Shown here piece by piece: positions 9,924 through 19,805 of a DNA stretch of 64,000 nt; position 1 is the first letter of the stretch; every line of letters begins with the position of its first letter. Source of the DNA: Phycisphaerales bacterium (GTDB taxonomy: Bacteria; Planctomycetota; Phycisphaerae; Phycisphaerales; UBA1924); NCBI GenBank assembly GCA_020846975.1, contig JADLCX010000072.1:17341-81340 (forward strand), given 5' to 3'. Position numbers and translations under genes: made by a program. The notes under the pieces are model-generated. The model did no database searches. It was given only the letters and a program-made list of their open reading frames with translations, and was not told where the DNA came from.

Positions 9924-12900
9924 ATGTCCAACCCCCCACCTACCGCCAAGCCGACCTCCACCAACCAGCCGCACACCATGCACGCCAACGGCCACACCCC
10001 CTCACCGGCCCCTTCGAGCGGGCTGCCCAAGGCCTACAGCCCCGCACAGACCGAGCCGGCGATCACCGCGAAGTGGGATGGCGCCGGCGCGTTCCACGTC
10101 GATCCCGCGCGCGTGCTCTCGGGCGAGGCCAGGCCGTACTGCATCTTCATCCCGCCGCCCAACGTCACGGCCGCGCTGCACCTGGGCCACGCGCTCAACA
10201 ACACGCTGCAGGATGTGCTCATCCGCGCCCACCGCATGATGGGCTTTGAGACGCTGTGGATGCCCGGCACCGACCACGCGGGCATCGCCACGCAGGCCGT
10301 GGTCGAGAAGCGGGTCCTGAAGGAAGAGGGCAAGCGACGCAACCAGTTCACGCGCGAGGAGTTCATCGCCAAGATCCAGGCCTTCAAGGACGAGTACGAG
10401 GCGACGATCACGGCGCAACTCAAGGAGATGGGCGCCAGCTGCGACTGGCAGCGCCAGCGGTTCACGATGGATGAGCAGTGCGCTGCCGCCGTGCGCGAGG
10501 CCTTCTTCCGCCTGTTCAAGGATGGCCTGATCGACCGCGGCAAGCGGCTGGTCAACTGGGACCCCGCGCTGCAGACCGCCGTGGCCGATGATGAGTGCTA
10601 CGACGAGGAGATCAGCGCTGCTTTCTATTACCTGCGCTACCCGCTCGTGCACGCGCACGAACATCACGGGAAAGTGGCCGGGCCCGAGGAAGACCCGCAG
10701 CCCGTCACCTGGAGCGAGCTCGCCGCGCGCGGCTATCCCGGCGCGGAAGCACACCCACCGGAACAGGAAGCCTGGGTCACGGTCGCCACCACGCGCCCCG
10801 AGACCTACCTCGGCGACACCGCCGTCGCGATCAACCCGAAGGACCCGCGCGCCAAGTCGCTCCGGGGTTTGTTCATCGAACTCCCGCTGGTCGGCCGCAT
10901 CATCCCCGTGATCGAGGATGACTACGTGGTGCTTCCGGCCGCGATGCATGAAGACCCCGAGGAAGCGGCGAAGGACCCGAAGGCGATGTACGCGACGGGG
11001 TTTCTGAAGGTGACGCCCGCGCACGATCCCAACGATTGGGAGATCGGTGTGCGCCACAAGTTGAGCGCGATCAACGTGATGGCGCCCGACGCGACCATCA
11101 GCGACAAGCACGGGTGGACCGACATCGGCGATGCCCACATCTTCGTCGGCAAAAAGCGCGAGGAAGCCCGCAAACTCGCCGTCAAGGAGTTCGAGGCCCG
11201 CGGCCTGCTCGAAGGCACGAAGCCCTACACCCACAGCGTCAAGCACTCCGACCGCAGCAAGGCGATAGTCGAACCGTACCTGAGCGACCAGTGGTACGTG
11301 CGGGTGACCGATCCGCGGATGGCGGCGCGCGCCAACGCCGCATTGGTGGCGGAACAGCGGACATCCCTTCCGGCTGGCGAGTCAGCCCGACCAGGTTCGG
11401 CCCTTCATGCGGCCACCGGCCGGCCAGCGGGCTCGGCTGGGTCGCCAGATGCCGCATCTGGGAGCGCAAGGGTTGCCTCTGGGTCGCCAGATGCCGCATC
11501 TGGAGGGCCAGTCAACACCTCTGACCGCCTAAAGAAGCCCGCCGCGACCGCCGATGAACCCTTTGCGGACCGCGGAGCATCCTCGGATGGCGATGCCGCG
11601 CTCAAGTTCCATCCCGCCCGCTACGCCAAGACGTACGAGCAGTGGCACGACAACATCCGCGACTGGTGCATCTCGCGGCAGCTCTGGTGGGGGCATCGGA
11701 TTCCGGTGTGGAGCAAACGCCGGAGGTACGACGAAGCGATCGCAGAGAACCCTCTGTTAGCACTTGCGCAGATTCCCGCGGGAATGTCTGGTACCTCCGA
11801 TTGGTCCGGGCAAACAATCAAGCAAGAGTTCCGTGCATTCGTGGCGGACCAAACCCGCATAAGCACTGATACGGATGGTGTCTCTTGGCTTGAGATGTTC
11901 ATCTGTGTCGCACCCGGGCATCCCGAGTTCGAGTCAAAGCTGATATCCGCTGGGCTCAGCCAAGACCCCGACGTCCTCGACACCTGGTTCTCCAGCGCCC
12001 TCTGGCCCATGAGCACGCTCGGCTGGCCCGAGCCGGCGAAGTACGCCGGCAACACCGGCATGCTCGAGGCCTTCAACCCCTCCAGCGTCCTCTGCACCGC
12101 CCGCGAGATCATCACCCTGTGGGTCAGCCGCATGGTGATGTTCAACCGCTACTTCCGCAGCGCTGCCGCGGATCAACCCCTCGGCCCTCGGCCCTCGGCC
12201 CCCGGCCCCGTCCCCTTCCGCGACGTCTTCATCCACGCCATGATCCAGGATGGTGAGGGCCGCAAGATGTCCAAGAGCCTGGGCAACGGTGTCGATCCGC
12301 GCGACATCATCGAGTCGCACGGGGCCGACGCCATGCGCTTCACGCTCGTGCAGATGACGACCAACACGCAGGATGTCCGCATGCCCGTGCAGAAGGACAG
12401 CCGCACCGGCAAGAACACCAGCCCGAAGTTCGACAACGGCCGCAACTTCTGCAACAAGCTGTGGAACACGGCGCGATTCGTGGGAGAAAGGCTCAAGACA
12501 CAGCGAACAGCGAACAGCGAACAGCGAACAGCCGACCCTTCGTCACTTCGTCACTCCGTCACTTCGTCACACCTCTCTTTGCTCGACCGCTGGATGCTCT
12601 CGCGCCTGGCTACGACCGTCAAGTCCGTGAACACCGCGCTCGCCAACTACGAGTTCAGCGACTACGCCGAGTCGATGTACAAGGTTCTCTGGTGGGACCT
12701 GTGCGACTGGTACCTCGAGGGCATCAAGCCGACCGTGGAGACCAACCCCGCCCAGCAGGCCGTGCTCGCCCACGCGCTCGAGACCATCGTGCGGCTGCTG
12801 CACCCGATCACACCCTTCATCACCGAGGCGATCTGGGAGCAGGTGCGCGAGTTCGAGACCGCGCCCATCGCCGGTGTGAAACTCTCGCCCTCCCGAAAGG

Positions 12901-13424
12901 CCGGGCTGCTGTGCACCGCGGGCTGGCCCGAGATCGACGAGTCGTGGATCAACCCCGAAGTCGAGGCCGAGTTCGAGAAGGTGCGCGAGTTGATCGCCGC
13001 CATCCGCAACACCCGCAGTGCGCGGCAGGTGGCCCCCAAGCGCAAGGTCAGGCTGCACATCGGAGCGGACGGTGCCGCGGCCGGGGTGCTCGAGACCGTC
13101 CCGGGACTGATCGAAACACTCGGCGGGCTCGATGGCATCTCCACCTCCGCCCCGACCGGCGCGGCCACCGCGCCCTTCCGCGCGCTCGGTGAGGACCTGG
13201 CCCTCTCCAACATCGCCGACGCCGCGCAGGCGGCCGCGGGCGATGACCGCGACGAACTCACCAGGAAACTCGCCTCGTTGCGGAAGTCCGAGGAAACACT
13301 CAACGGCCGGCTCAACAACCCGGGCTACATCCAGCGCGCCCCGGCCAAACTCGTGGAGGAGAGCAAGGCCCAACTCGCCAAACTGCACGAAGAGATCGCG
13401 GCCATTGAATCGCGGTTGAAGTGA
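9924..13424 (+). CDS. valS: Valine--tRNA ligase
   Basis: PPPNVTAALHLGHALN, TDHAGIATQ, WCISRQLWWGHRIPVW, GRKMSKSLGNGVDP; contains several low-complexity in-frame insertions. Confidence 0.95.
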   Translation: MSNPPPTAKPTSTNQPHTMHANGHTPSPAPSSGLPKAYSPAQTEPAITAKWDGAGAFHVDPARVLSGEARPYCIFIPPPNVTAALHLGHALNNTLQDVLIRAHRMMGFETLWMPGTDHAGIATQAVVEKRVLKEEGKRRNQFTREEFIAKIQAFKDEYEATITAQLKEMGASCDWQRQRFTMDEQCAAAVREAFFRLFKDGLIDRGKRLVNWDPALQTAVADDECYDEEISAAFYYLRYPLVHAHEHHGKVAGPEEDPQPVTWSELAARGYPGAEAHPPEQEAWVTVATTRPETYLGDTAVAINPKDPRAKSLRGLFIELPLVGRIIPVIEDDYVVLPAAMHEDPEEAAKDPKAMYATGFLKVTPAHDPNDWEIGVRHKLSAINVMAPDATISDKHGWTDIGDAHIFVGKKREEARKLAVKEFEARGLLEGTKPYTHSVKHSDRSKAIVEPYLSDQWYVRVTDPRMAARANAALVAEQRTSLPAGESARPGSALHAATGRPAGSAGSPDAASGSARVASGSPDAASGGPVNTSDRLKKPAATADEPFADRGASSDGDAALKFHPARYAKTYEQWHDNIRDWCISRQLWWGHRIPVWSKRRRYDEAIAENPLLALAQIPAGMSGTSDWSGQTIKQEFRAFVADQTRISTDTDGVSWLEMFICVAPGHPEFESKLISAGLSQDPDVLDTWFSSALWPMSTLGWPEPAKYAGNTGMLEAFNPSSVLCTAREIITLWVSRMVMFNRYFRSAAADQPLGPRPSAPGPVPFRDVFIHAMIQDGEGRKMSKSLGNGVDPRDIIESHGADAMRFTLVQMTTNTQDVRMPVQKDSRTGKNTSPKFDNGRNFCNKLWNTARFVGERLKTQRTANSEQRTADPSSLRHSVTSSHLSLLDRWMLSRLATTVKSVNTALANYEFSDYAESMYKVLWWDLCDWYLEGIKPTVETNPAQQAVLAHALETIVRLLHPITPFITEAIWEQVREFETAPIAGVKLSPSRKAGLLCTAGWPEIDESWINPEVEAEFEKVRELIAAIRNTRSARQVAPKRKVRLHIGADGAAAGVLETVPGLIETLGGLDGISTSAPTGAATAPFRALGEDLALSNIADAAQAAAGDDRDELTRKLASLRKSEETLNGRLNNPGYIQRAPAKLVEESKAQLAKLHEEIAAIESRLK
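11439..11503 (+). repeat. Tandem 42-bp-spaced repeat GGGTCGCCAGATGCCGCATCTGG x2, each with palindrome CCAGATGCCGCATCTGG, inside valS
   Basis: Exact 23-bp copies at 11439-11461 and 11481-11503. Confidence 0.9.
12500..12574 (+). repeat. Short tandem repeats inside valS: (CGAACAG)n followed by (CTTCGTCA)n
   Basis: cagcgaacagcgaacagcgaacagcgaacag and cttcgtcacttcgtcactccgtcacttcgtcac. Confidence 0.85.
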
Positions 13425-14503
13425 TGATCTACGCTCGAATCGCCATCCCCGTGCTGTCTCTCGCGCTCCTCGGCGCGATCGGGTGCTCGCGCGACCTCGC
13501 GAACTCGACCGCGCAGCCCGTCGTGGCCTCACACACGCAGACGACAACAGCACCCGCGCCCGCATCGGTCTTCCCCGAGACAGGCTGGACATTCAACGGC
13601 GAACCCGGCCGCGTCGTCACGACCCCCCACTACCGCCTGCACACCACCATCACCGATGTCGCCCACACGCAGCGGCTCGCCGCGTTCATGGAGTCGGCGC
13701 TCGTCGCCTACCGCGCCGGCTGCGGCGTGCTCGAAGCCGATGAACTGCCCGACCCCTCCCGCTCGCTCGATGTCTTCCTCTACCGCACGCGCGGCCAGTG
13801 GGATGCCGCCACGCGGCAACTGCTCGGCGGGCGAGCCGCGCCGCTCCTGGCCATGCCCCGCGGCGGCTACACGCTCGCCGGGCGCGTGATGCTCTACGAC
13901 ATCGGGCGTCGCGATACGCAGGTGCTGCTTGCGCACGAGGGATGGCATCAGTACGCGCAGGTCGCGCTTGCGGGCCCGCTCCCTGAGTGGCTTGATGAAG
14001 GGCTCGCGACGATGATGGAAGGGTTCATGTGGCGCACCGACCCGGCCTCCGGGGCGACGGCGCTGGCGTTCGTCCCGTGGGCCAACCCCGAGCGCTTCGA
14101 CGAGCTTCGCCGCGCCGCGGCCCATCGAAGGATGTGGACCCTCGATCGACTTGTTGCGACGGGCTCGCCGCTCGACTCCGCGAGCATGGGCAATACGCCC
14201 GATCCGCTGGCCTACTACGCGCAGGTCTGGGCCTTGTGCCACTTCCTGCGTGAGGGTCGTGGCGGAACGTGTGCCGAAGCGGTTCGCGCATCGATCCGAT
14301 CCGCTGCGCGCGGCGGCGGCGTTGCTGCGTTTCAGACGACGTTCGGCTCAATCGGCGACATCGAGCGTGACTACGCCGCGTTCGTCGGCCACATCACCCG
14401 CCAGGGCGCTCGCGAGCTGATCGTGCGGGGCGAGTCGCCCGTCACCGGCCCGAACCGCGGGTTGTCGGAAATGGGCGGCTCAACCGTTGGTCAATCGCGA
14501 TAG
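13421..14503 (+). CDS. DUF1570-like putative zinc metallopeptidase lipoprotein
   Basis: Lipobox-like LGAIGCS; HEGWH (HExxH) in LLAHEGWHQYAQVALAGPLPEWLDEGLATMME. Confidence 0.65.
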   Translation: MMIYARIAIPVLSLALLGAIGCSRDLANSTAQPVVASHTQTTTAPAPASVFPETGWTFNGEPGRVVTTPHYRLHTTITDVAHTQRLAAFMESALVAYRAGCGVLEADELPDPSRSLDVFLYRTRGQWDAATRQLLGGRAAPLLAMPRGGYTLAGRVMLYDIGRRDTQVLLAHEGWHQYAQVALAGPLPEWLDEGLATMMEGFMWRTDPASGATALAFVPWANPERFDELRRAAAHRRMWTLDRLVATGSPLDSASMGNTPDPLAYYAQVWALCHFLREGRGGTCAEAVRASIRSAARGGGVAAFQTTFGSIGDIERDYAAFVGHITRQGARELIVRGESPVTGPNRGLSEMGGSTVGQSR

Positions 14504-14571
14504 GCAAGGTACTCTGTTCGTAGACCGTGCGGAACGTTCGAGAGTTCGGCAAACAGTAAGGAAACCCGGTC

Positions 14572-17325
14572 ATGCTCTTGCGTTCGATCTTGCCTGGTTT
14601 CACATCCACGCGCTGCGGCCTGCTCGCCCTGGCCGCGGGAGTCATCGCACAGCCCGCCCTCGCCGACGACAACCCGGTCTACCTCCAGTGGTTCGAGACC
14701 CGCTGGCAGACCATGGAAACGAAGATGCCCGATTTTTTCATGTCGGGATATGACCGCTTGTGGCTTCCGCCCGTGTGGCGTGCCAGCGACCCGACCAGCC
14801 CCGGCTACGACTGCTTCGATCGGTTCGATCTCGGCTCGCCGCAGTCACCAACGGCCTACGGCACCGAGCAGGACTTCCGTGCGGTCGTCGATGAGTTTCA
14901 CCGCGCTTCGGCGCAGGTCGCGGTTGACCTGATTATGAACCACAACTCGGGGCGCAACAACTCCGACGGGTTCTACAACGATGGGGGTTATCCGGGGTTC
15001 GCGCTGCGTCTGCCCGGCGATTTCTGGGGCGACTTTCACGACGGTTCGCAGCAGTCGCAGAACCCCAATGATCCCAACTACAGCCTGTGGAACGGCGACC
15101 TGGTCAGCCTGATCGACATCGCGCACGAAGAGAGCAACCAGTTCATCCGCCAGCCCATCGCCGGCGGCAACCCGCAGAACATTCCTCCGGGCGCGATCCG
15201 CAATCGGCCCAACGCGGCGAACACCAGGTTCTACCCCGATCTCTCCGGCACGCCGCGGAACTTCGTCAACCCGGCCCTGCCGCCCGGCGACCCGCTCCGC
15301 AACGTCACGCTGTATCCGTTCAACCTGGCGAGCCCCGCGGCGGGCGACCCGGTGCTCGAAAGCGCCGGCGGCTACCTCTGCCGCTCCACGCGCTGGATGC
15401 TCGAAGATGTCAAGGTCGATGGGTTCCGTCTCGACGCGGCCAAGCACATCCCGCAGTGGTTCTGGAACAACATCTGGGACTCGGCCGTGTTCCAGGGCCG
15501 GGTCGATTTCGCCGGCAACCGCGTCACGCCGTTCAGTTTCGGCGAGATCGTGGACAGCAACTCGTTCACGCAGACCTACACCCGCAAGGATGGGTTCGGC
15601 AACCGCGATGCGCTCGACCTGAACGGCGCGGGCCAGCTCCGCGACATCCGCAGCGCCCAGGGCTTCGGTTCGTGGCAGAACGTCATGAACTCGCACCTGG
15701 ACAACCAGGACGACGGCTTCAACAACGGGTCGCTCGGCATCGCGCACGTCTACAGCCACGACAACGGTTCGGCGGGCAACGGCGGGAGCGCGCCGCCGCT
15801 GCCCGGGCCGGAGATGTACGCCCTGCCCGAGAACTGCTACATCCTCTTCCGGCCCGGCATCCCCAACATCTACCACAACTCGCGCGAGTTCGCCTCGCTC
15901 TACCAGTTCCGCGGGTTCTGGCCTCGCGAGGGCAACCCCACGGCCCTGGGCATCGGAGCCGGCGGGTCGCTCGACGCCAACCTGACTCGGCTCGTGCAAC
16001 TCAGCAACGGCTACGCCCGCGGCGAGTTCACGCCCATCAACAGCACCGACCCGCAGAACCAGAGCAACGCCGATGTGCTCGTGTTTGAGCGTCGCAAGAA
16101 CGTGCCCGCGCTCGGCGGGTACGTCGGCAACTGCGTCGTCGGCGTCAACGACAGCTACTCCAACGGCGTGCAGCAGCGCAGCGTCGTCGTCTCCTACGCC
16201 CCCGGCACGCGCCTGCGCGAAATCACCGGCAACAGCGAGGATGCGGTTGTCGATTCCACCAACCAGATCCCCCAGACGCTCGTCGTCGATGCCAACCGCC
16301 GCATCCTGCTGACCGTGCCCAACAACCGCAACGGCAGCGGCGTCGCCCACCATCGCGGCTACGTCGTCTACGGCCAGCCCGCGCCGTCGGGCACGCTCAC
16401 CGTCCAGACGCCCTCGGCCACGCTCGCGCCCGACTCGTCCGGCGTCCCGAGTTATCGCCGGCGCACGACGCCGGTCGACGTCATCACGGGCTCATCGTTC
16501 ACGCTCCAACTGCTCACGACCAAGACCGATCCCGCGGACAACGAGTTCGACGACTACGCCGCGTTCCGGATCGACCAGGGTTTCCGGGACTTCAACGGGA
16601 ACGGCTCGGTCGATATCGGCGCGGGCGACGCCTACATCCCGGGCTACGAGGGCTTCCTGACGCAGTTCACACCCCTGCACACCAACCAGGGCCTGCCCAA
16701 CGGAACGTACCGCCAGACCATCAGCACCGACCTGCTTACCGAGGGATACCACTACATCTCGGTCATCTGCTTCCGCCACCGCGGCGCGGGCACCGATCCG
16801 ATCTACACCGACTTCCGCAAGGTCGTCTACATCGACCGCCAGCCGCCGCAGGCCACGCTCGCCGACGCGGCCGTGCCCATCAGCACGCCCGTCCGAACCT
16901 TCCGCGTCACGACCACCGACCGCACCGTCAACCGCGTGCACATCCTGCTCAACCCCGTCGGCGATCCGATCTTGCAGGCCAACGCCACCAACCAGGCTCA
17001 GCGGTACGACCGTTTCGAGTGGCGGCGAAACCTCAGCGGATTCCGCGCCGGCAGCAACGACATCGTCGTCGTCGCTTTCGAGCTCAACGGCCGCGCCAGC
17101 GCCACGACCTTCGCGGTTGCCGCCGCGGCGGGCTCGGGCGATATCGACGGCAACGGCGTCGTCAACCTCGACGACCTCTACGCGGGGTACGCCGCGCTCG
17201 CGGGCCCGTACATCACCGTGGGCGATGTCAACGGCGACGGTCAGTTCAACCTCGCCGACCTGCGCATCATCGAGGCCTCGCTCCGGCCGGACGAACTCGA
17301 CCGCATGGCCAAGCCGCAGCGGTAG
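14572..17325 (+). CDS. Secreted alpha-amylase family (GH13-like) protein with C-terminal dockerin-like repeats
   Basis: DLIMNHNSG, VDGFRLDAAKHIP, FGEIVD, VYSHDNGS; C-terminal GDIDGNGVVNLDDL...GDVNGDGQFNLADL. Confidence 0.85.
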   Translation: MLLRSILPGFTSTRCGLLALAAGVIAQPALADDNPVYLQWFETRWQTMETKMPDFFMSGYDRLWLPPVWRASDPTSPGYDCFDRFDLGSPQSPTAYGTEQDFRAVVDEFHRASAQVAVDLIMNHNSGRNNSDGFYNDGGYPGFALRLPGDFWGDFHDGSQQSQNPNDPNYSLWNGDLVSLIDIAHEESNQFIRQPIAGGNPQNIPPGAIRNRPNAANTRFYPDLSGTPRNFVNPALPPGDPLRNVTLYPFNLASPAAGDPVLESAGGYLCRSTRWMLEDVKVDGFRLDAAKHIPQWFWNNIWDSAVFQGRVDFAGNRVTPFSFGEIVDSNSFTQTYTRKDGFGNRDALDLNGAGQLRDIRSAQGFGSWQNVMNSHLDNQDDGFNNGSLGIAHVYSHDNGSAGNGGSAPPLPGPEMYALPENCYILFRPGIPNIYHNSREFASLYQFRGFWPREGNPTALGIGAGGSLDANLTRLVQLSNGYARGEFTPINSTDPQNQSNADVLVFERRKNVPALGGYVGNCVVGVNDSYSNGVQQRSVVVSYAPGTRLREITGNSEDAVVDSTNQIPQTLVVDANRRILLTVPNNRNGSGVAHHRGYVVYGQPAPSGTLTVQTPSATLAPDSSGVPSYRRRTTPVDVITGSSFTLQLLTTKTDPADNEFDDYAAFRIDQGFRDFNGNGSVDIGAGDAYIPGYEGFLTQFTPLHTNQGLPNGTYRQTISTDLLTEGYHYISVICFRHRGAGTDPIYTDFRKVVYIDRQPPQATLADAAVPISTPVRTFRVTTTDRTVNRVHILLNPVGDPILQANATNQAQRYDRFEWRRNLSGFRAGSNDIVVVAFELNGRASATTFAVAAAAGSGDIDGNGVVNLDDLYAGYAALAGPYITVGDVNGDGQFNLADLRIIEASLRPDELDRMAKPQR

Positions 17326-17359
17326 CGCGGACAACCCTGCTCGCGACCGGTTTCGCGGA

Positions 17360-17572
17360 TCAGAACAACGTGTAGATGAACGGCGCCACCGCGCTCGAAC
17401 CCAGCACCAGCAGCAGCCCGATCGCCAGCAGCAGGATGATGATCGGTGTCAGCCACCACTTCTTGCTCGTGCGAAGAAACTCGAACAGTTCGGCGAAGAA
17501 CCCGGGCGGCGGCTCCTCCGCGCGGCGGACAAACTCGGGCGAAGACTTGGGCTTGTCGGACTGCTCTTCCAT
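17360..17572 (-). CDS. DUF5989-like small membrane protein
   Basis: FLRTSKKWWLTPIIILLLAIGLLLVLGSSAVAPFIYTLF. Confidence 0.7.
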   Translation of the reverse strand: MEEQSDKPKSSPEFVRRAEEPPPGFFAELFEFLRTSKKWWLTPIIILLLAIGLLLVLGSSAVAPFIYTLF

Positions 17573-17626
17573 CGATCTGGGCTCCCGACCACGTGCGCCT
17601 GTCGCGAGCCGGCCTCGCCGTGCCCG

Positions 17627-19732
17627 CTACTTCCCCGCGCCCGCGCCACCGGACGGCGCCGGCGCATCCAGCATCGGCCTCATGCGGCGGTAGAACTCCG
17701 CGTACTGGCCGCTCCTGTCGATCCCGTTCTGAATCACCGCGCCGGCCTTGTCGCGCTGGCCTGTACGCAGGTACGACTCCACCAGCGCCTGATCGTTGCC
17801 CACCAGGTCCGTGCCGGACAGTTTCTCCCGCGCGGTAAGCAGGAACGGGATGGCCTTGTCGAACTCGCGGCGAAGCTGGTAGAGCCTCCCGACAAACCTC
17901 TCGGTCTGCCCGGTCTCGCTCCGGCCCTGGCCGAGCAGGAACTCGCCGCGCCGGATCGCGGTCATCGCGATCTCGCGGTCGGCGTCGTTGAGTCCGCCGC
18001 GTGCCCGCTCGCGGCAGGCGAGCATGAAATAGGTGAACTCGATGTTCCAGGATGAATACGGCGTGACCGAATCGGCGGCGACGCGGTACAGAGGTTCGGC
18101 CGCGGCGAAGTTCTGCTTCTGAACAAGGATCCGCGCGACCATGCCCGAGATCGGACGCTGCTCGCCCTTGTGCGTCCGAGGCTTCTGCCATTCGCTCATC
18201 GCCTCGCGGACCTCGGGCATCGCCGCCGCGGCGATCCGGCCGCACGTCGCCTCGCTCCGCGCCAGCAGTTCCGGCGTCGTCTGCTCGATGAACGGGATTC
18301 GCCCGAGCACACGCATCTGGTGGGCGACCCCGTACTCTTCGTAGGGGTTGGCTCCGAGCTTCGCGGCGTATTCGTCGAACGTCCTGAGTCTCGCAATCTG
18401 GTCGGAAGACACCGCGCCCAAGCCCGAGAGCCCGGTCATCGCGCTCACGATTGTGCGAGCGACCAGGTCCTGACCGCGCAGGGTCGGGTGGACGTGGTCG
18501 TCCATGAGGTCCCAACCGATGGACCCGCCCGGGCTGGCCTCGCGGAACGCCCGTTGAAGATCGCAGAGCGTCCCACCGTGTTCGGCCGCGGCCCGGCGGA
18601 TCGCATCGACCGACGCGCCGGGCGGCCGCCAGGGCATCGGGTCCAGATCGATCGCCTTGCGGTACGACTCGGCCGCGGCCGCGTGGTCGCCCGCCGCGGA
18701 GAACGCGCGCCCGAGCCCGTACCACGCCGCGGCGTTTCCGGGCGCCTGCTTCACGGCCTGCTCGAGTCTGCCGCGGTCCGATTCGGCGAGCATGGCCCGG
18801 TCGGTAGTCCCGAGCGGGGCAAGGTCGCGCTCATTGGCCGGGAGCGTGCAGACCAGGATCGGCACGCCGCGGGCCTTGCAGCGATCGATCATCTCGCCCG
18901 TAAACCGGCCGAGGTTGGCCGCGGCGTGGGTGCGCAGAGGGTCGTCGGGCGCGATCGACGCACGTCCGATCATCGCCTCCATCAGCGTCTTGTCGGCGGT
19001 CGCGTCGCCCCCGCCGAGCACGGAATCGATCGCCTGCGCGATCGCGAGCCAACGGAACGCCCGCACGACGCGGATGCCGGTCGGCGTGCGCCCCGCGCTG
19101 TGCAGCGACGCGACGCCGTACGCGCCGAAGAACTCGTTGTTGCCGACGTAGACCACGCACAGATCGGGCGCGTAGTCGAGCGACTCGGTGAGCATCCCGA
19201 GCACCGGGAACGACGCGACCGCGGTCGTGCCCAGATTGATGACCTCGATCTTTCGATCTGGCCACGCATCGCCCAGCATCTCCCGCAAGAACGAGGCCGA
19301 GGAGAGGGCTCGCGGCTGAGGGAACCCCTTCATCGCCGATTCGCCCGCGAGCACGACGCGGAAAACACCGGGCGGCTTGGGCATGACCAGAGAACCCTGG
19401 TGCAGCGTGCCGGGACGTGAGCGGTTGGCGAAGAAGTACGAGGCGGGCCCGGGATTGTCGGTGACCACCAGGGACGAGCCGTCCGGCATGTTGCCGATGC
19501 GCCGGAACGTCGTCGGATAGCCGCCGAAACCCGCGAGCCGAAGCCCGAACTCGAGCAACGCCAGAACGACGAACGGGAACAGCAGGCTCGCGACGATGAA
19601 CTGACGACGACGGCGCTTCGAGAGCCTCGGCCGCGGCCGCGATTGCTTCGCGATCGTTTCTGTCCGGCCTTGGCTCACACCTCGCTCCCGGCTTGCATGT
19701 CCCAGTGTATCGGTGATCGCCCGTTGGCGCAA
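17627..19732 (-). CDS. SGNH/GDSL-type hydrolase with TPR region (start uncertain)
   Basis: VVLAGESAMKGFP...INLGTTAVASFPV...CVVYVGNNEFFG...DDHVHPTLRG; TPR GNAAAWYGLGRAFSAAGDHAAAAESYRKAI. Confidence 0.8.
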   Translation of the reverse strand: MRQRAITDTLGHASRERGVSQGRTETIAKQSRPRPRLSKRRRRQFIVASLLFPFVVLALLEFGLRLAGFGGYPTTFRRIGNMPDGSSLVVTDNPGPASYFFANRSRPGTLHQGSLVMPKPPGVFRVVLAGESAMKGFPQPRALSSASFLREMLGDAWPDRKIEVINLGTTAVASFPVLGMLTESLDYAPDLCVVYVGNNEFFGAYGVASLHSAGRTPTGIRVVRAFRWLAIAQAIDSVLGGGDATADKTLMEAMIGRASIAPDDPLRTHAAANLGRFTGEMIDRCKARGVPILVCTLPANERDLAPLGTTDRAMLAESDRGRLEQAVKQAPGNAAAWYGLGRAFSAAGDHAAAAESYRKAIDLDPMPWRPPGASVDAIRRAAAEHGGTLCDLQRAFREASPGGSIGWDLMDDHVHPTLRGQDLVARTIVSAMTGLSGLGAVSSDQIARLRTFDEYAAKLGANPYEEYGVAHQMRVLGRIPFIEQTTPELLARSEATCGRIAAAAMPEVREAMSEWQKPRTHKGEQRPISGMVARILVQKQNFAAAEPLYRVAADSVTPYSSWNIEFTYFMLACRERARGGLNDADREIAMTAIRRGEFLLGQGRSETGQTERFVGRLYQLRREFDKAIPFLLTAREKLSGTDLVGNDQALVESYLRTGQRDKAGAVIQNGIDRSGQYAEFYRRMRPMLDAPAPSGGAGAGK

Positions 19733-19735
19733 GAC

Positions 19736-19764
19736 AACGGCCGGCGCACGCCGCGCCGGCCGTT
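19736..19764 (-). terminator. Strong GC hairpin downstream of the PEP-CTERM-like gene
   Basis: AACGGCCGGCGC-ACGCC-GCGCCGGCCGTT, 12-bp perfect stem. Confidence 0.55.
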
Positions 19765-19805
19765 GACGTCAAATCGAACTGTTCATCCCGCCGGGGCCGA
19801 TCGAA

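Noticed and set aside
14845-16353. 502-aa minus-strand ORF
   Set aside because: Antisense of the amylase-family gene; shadow ORF.
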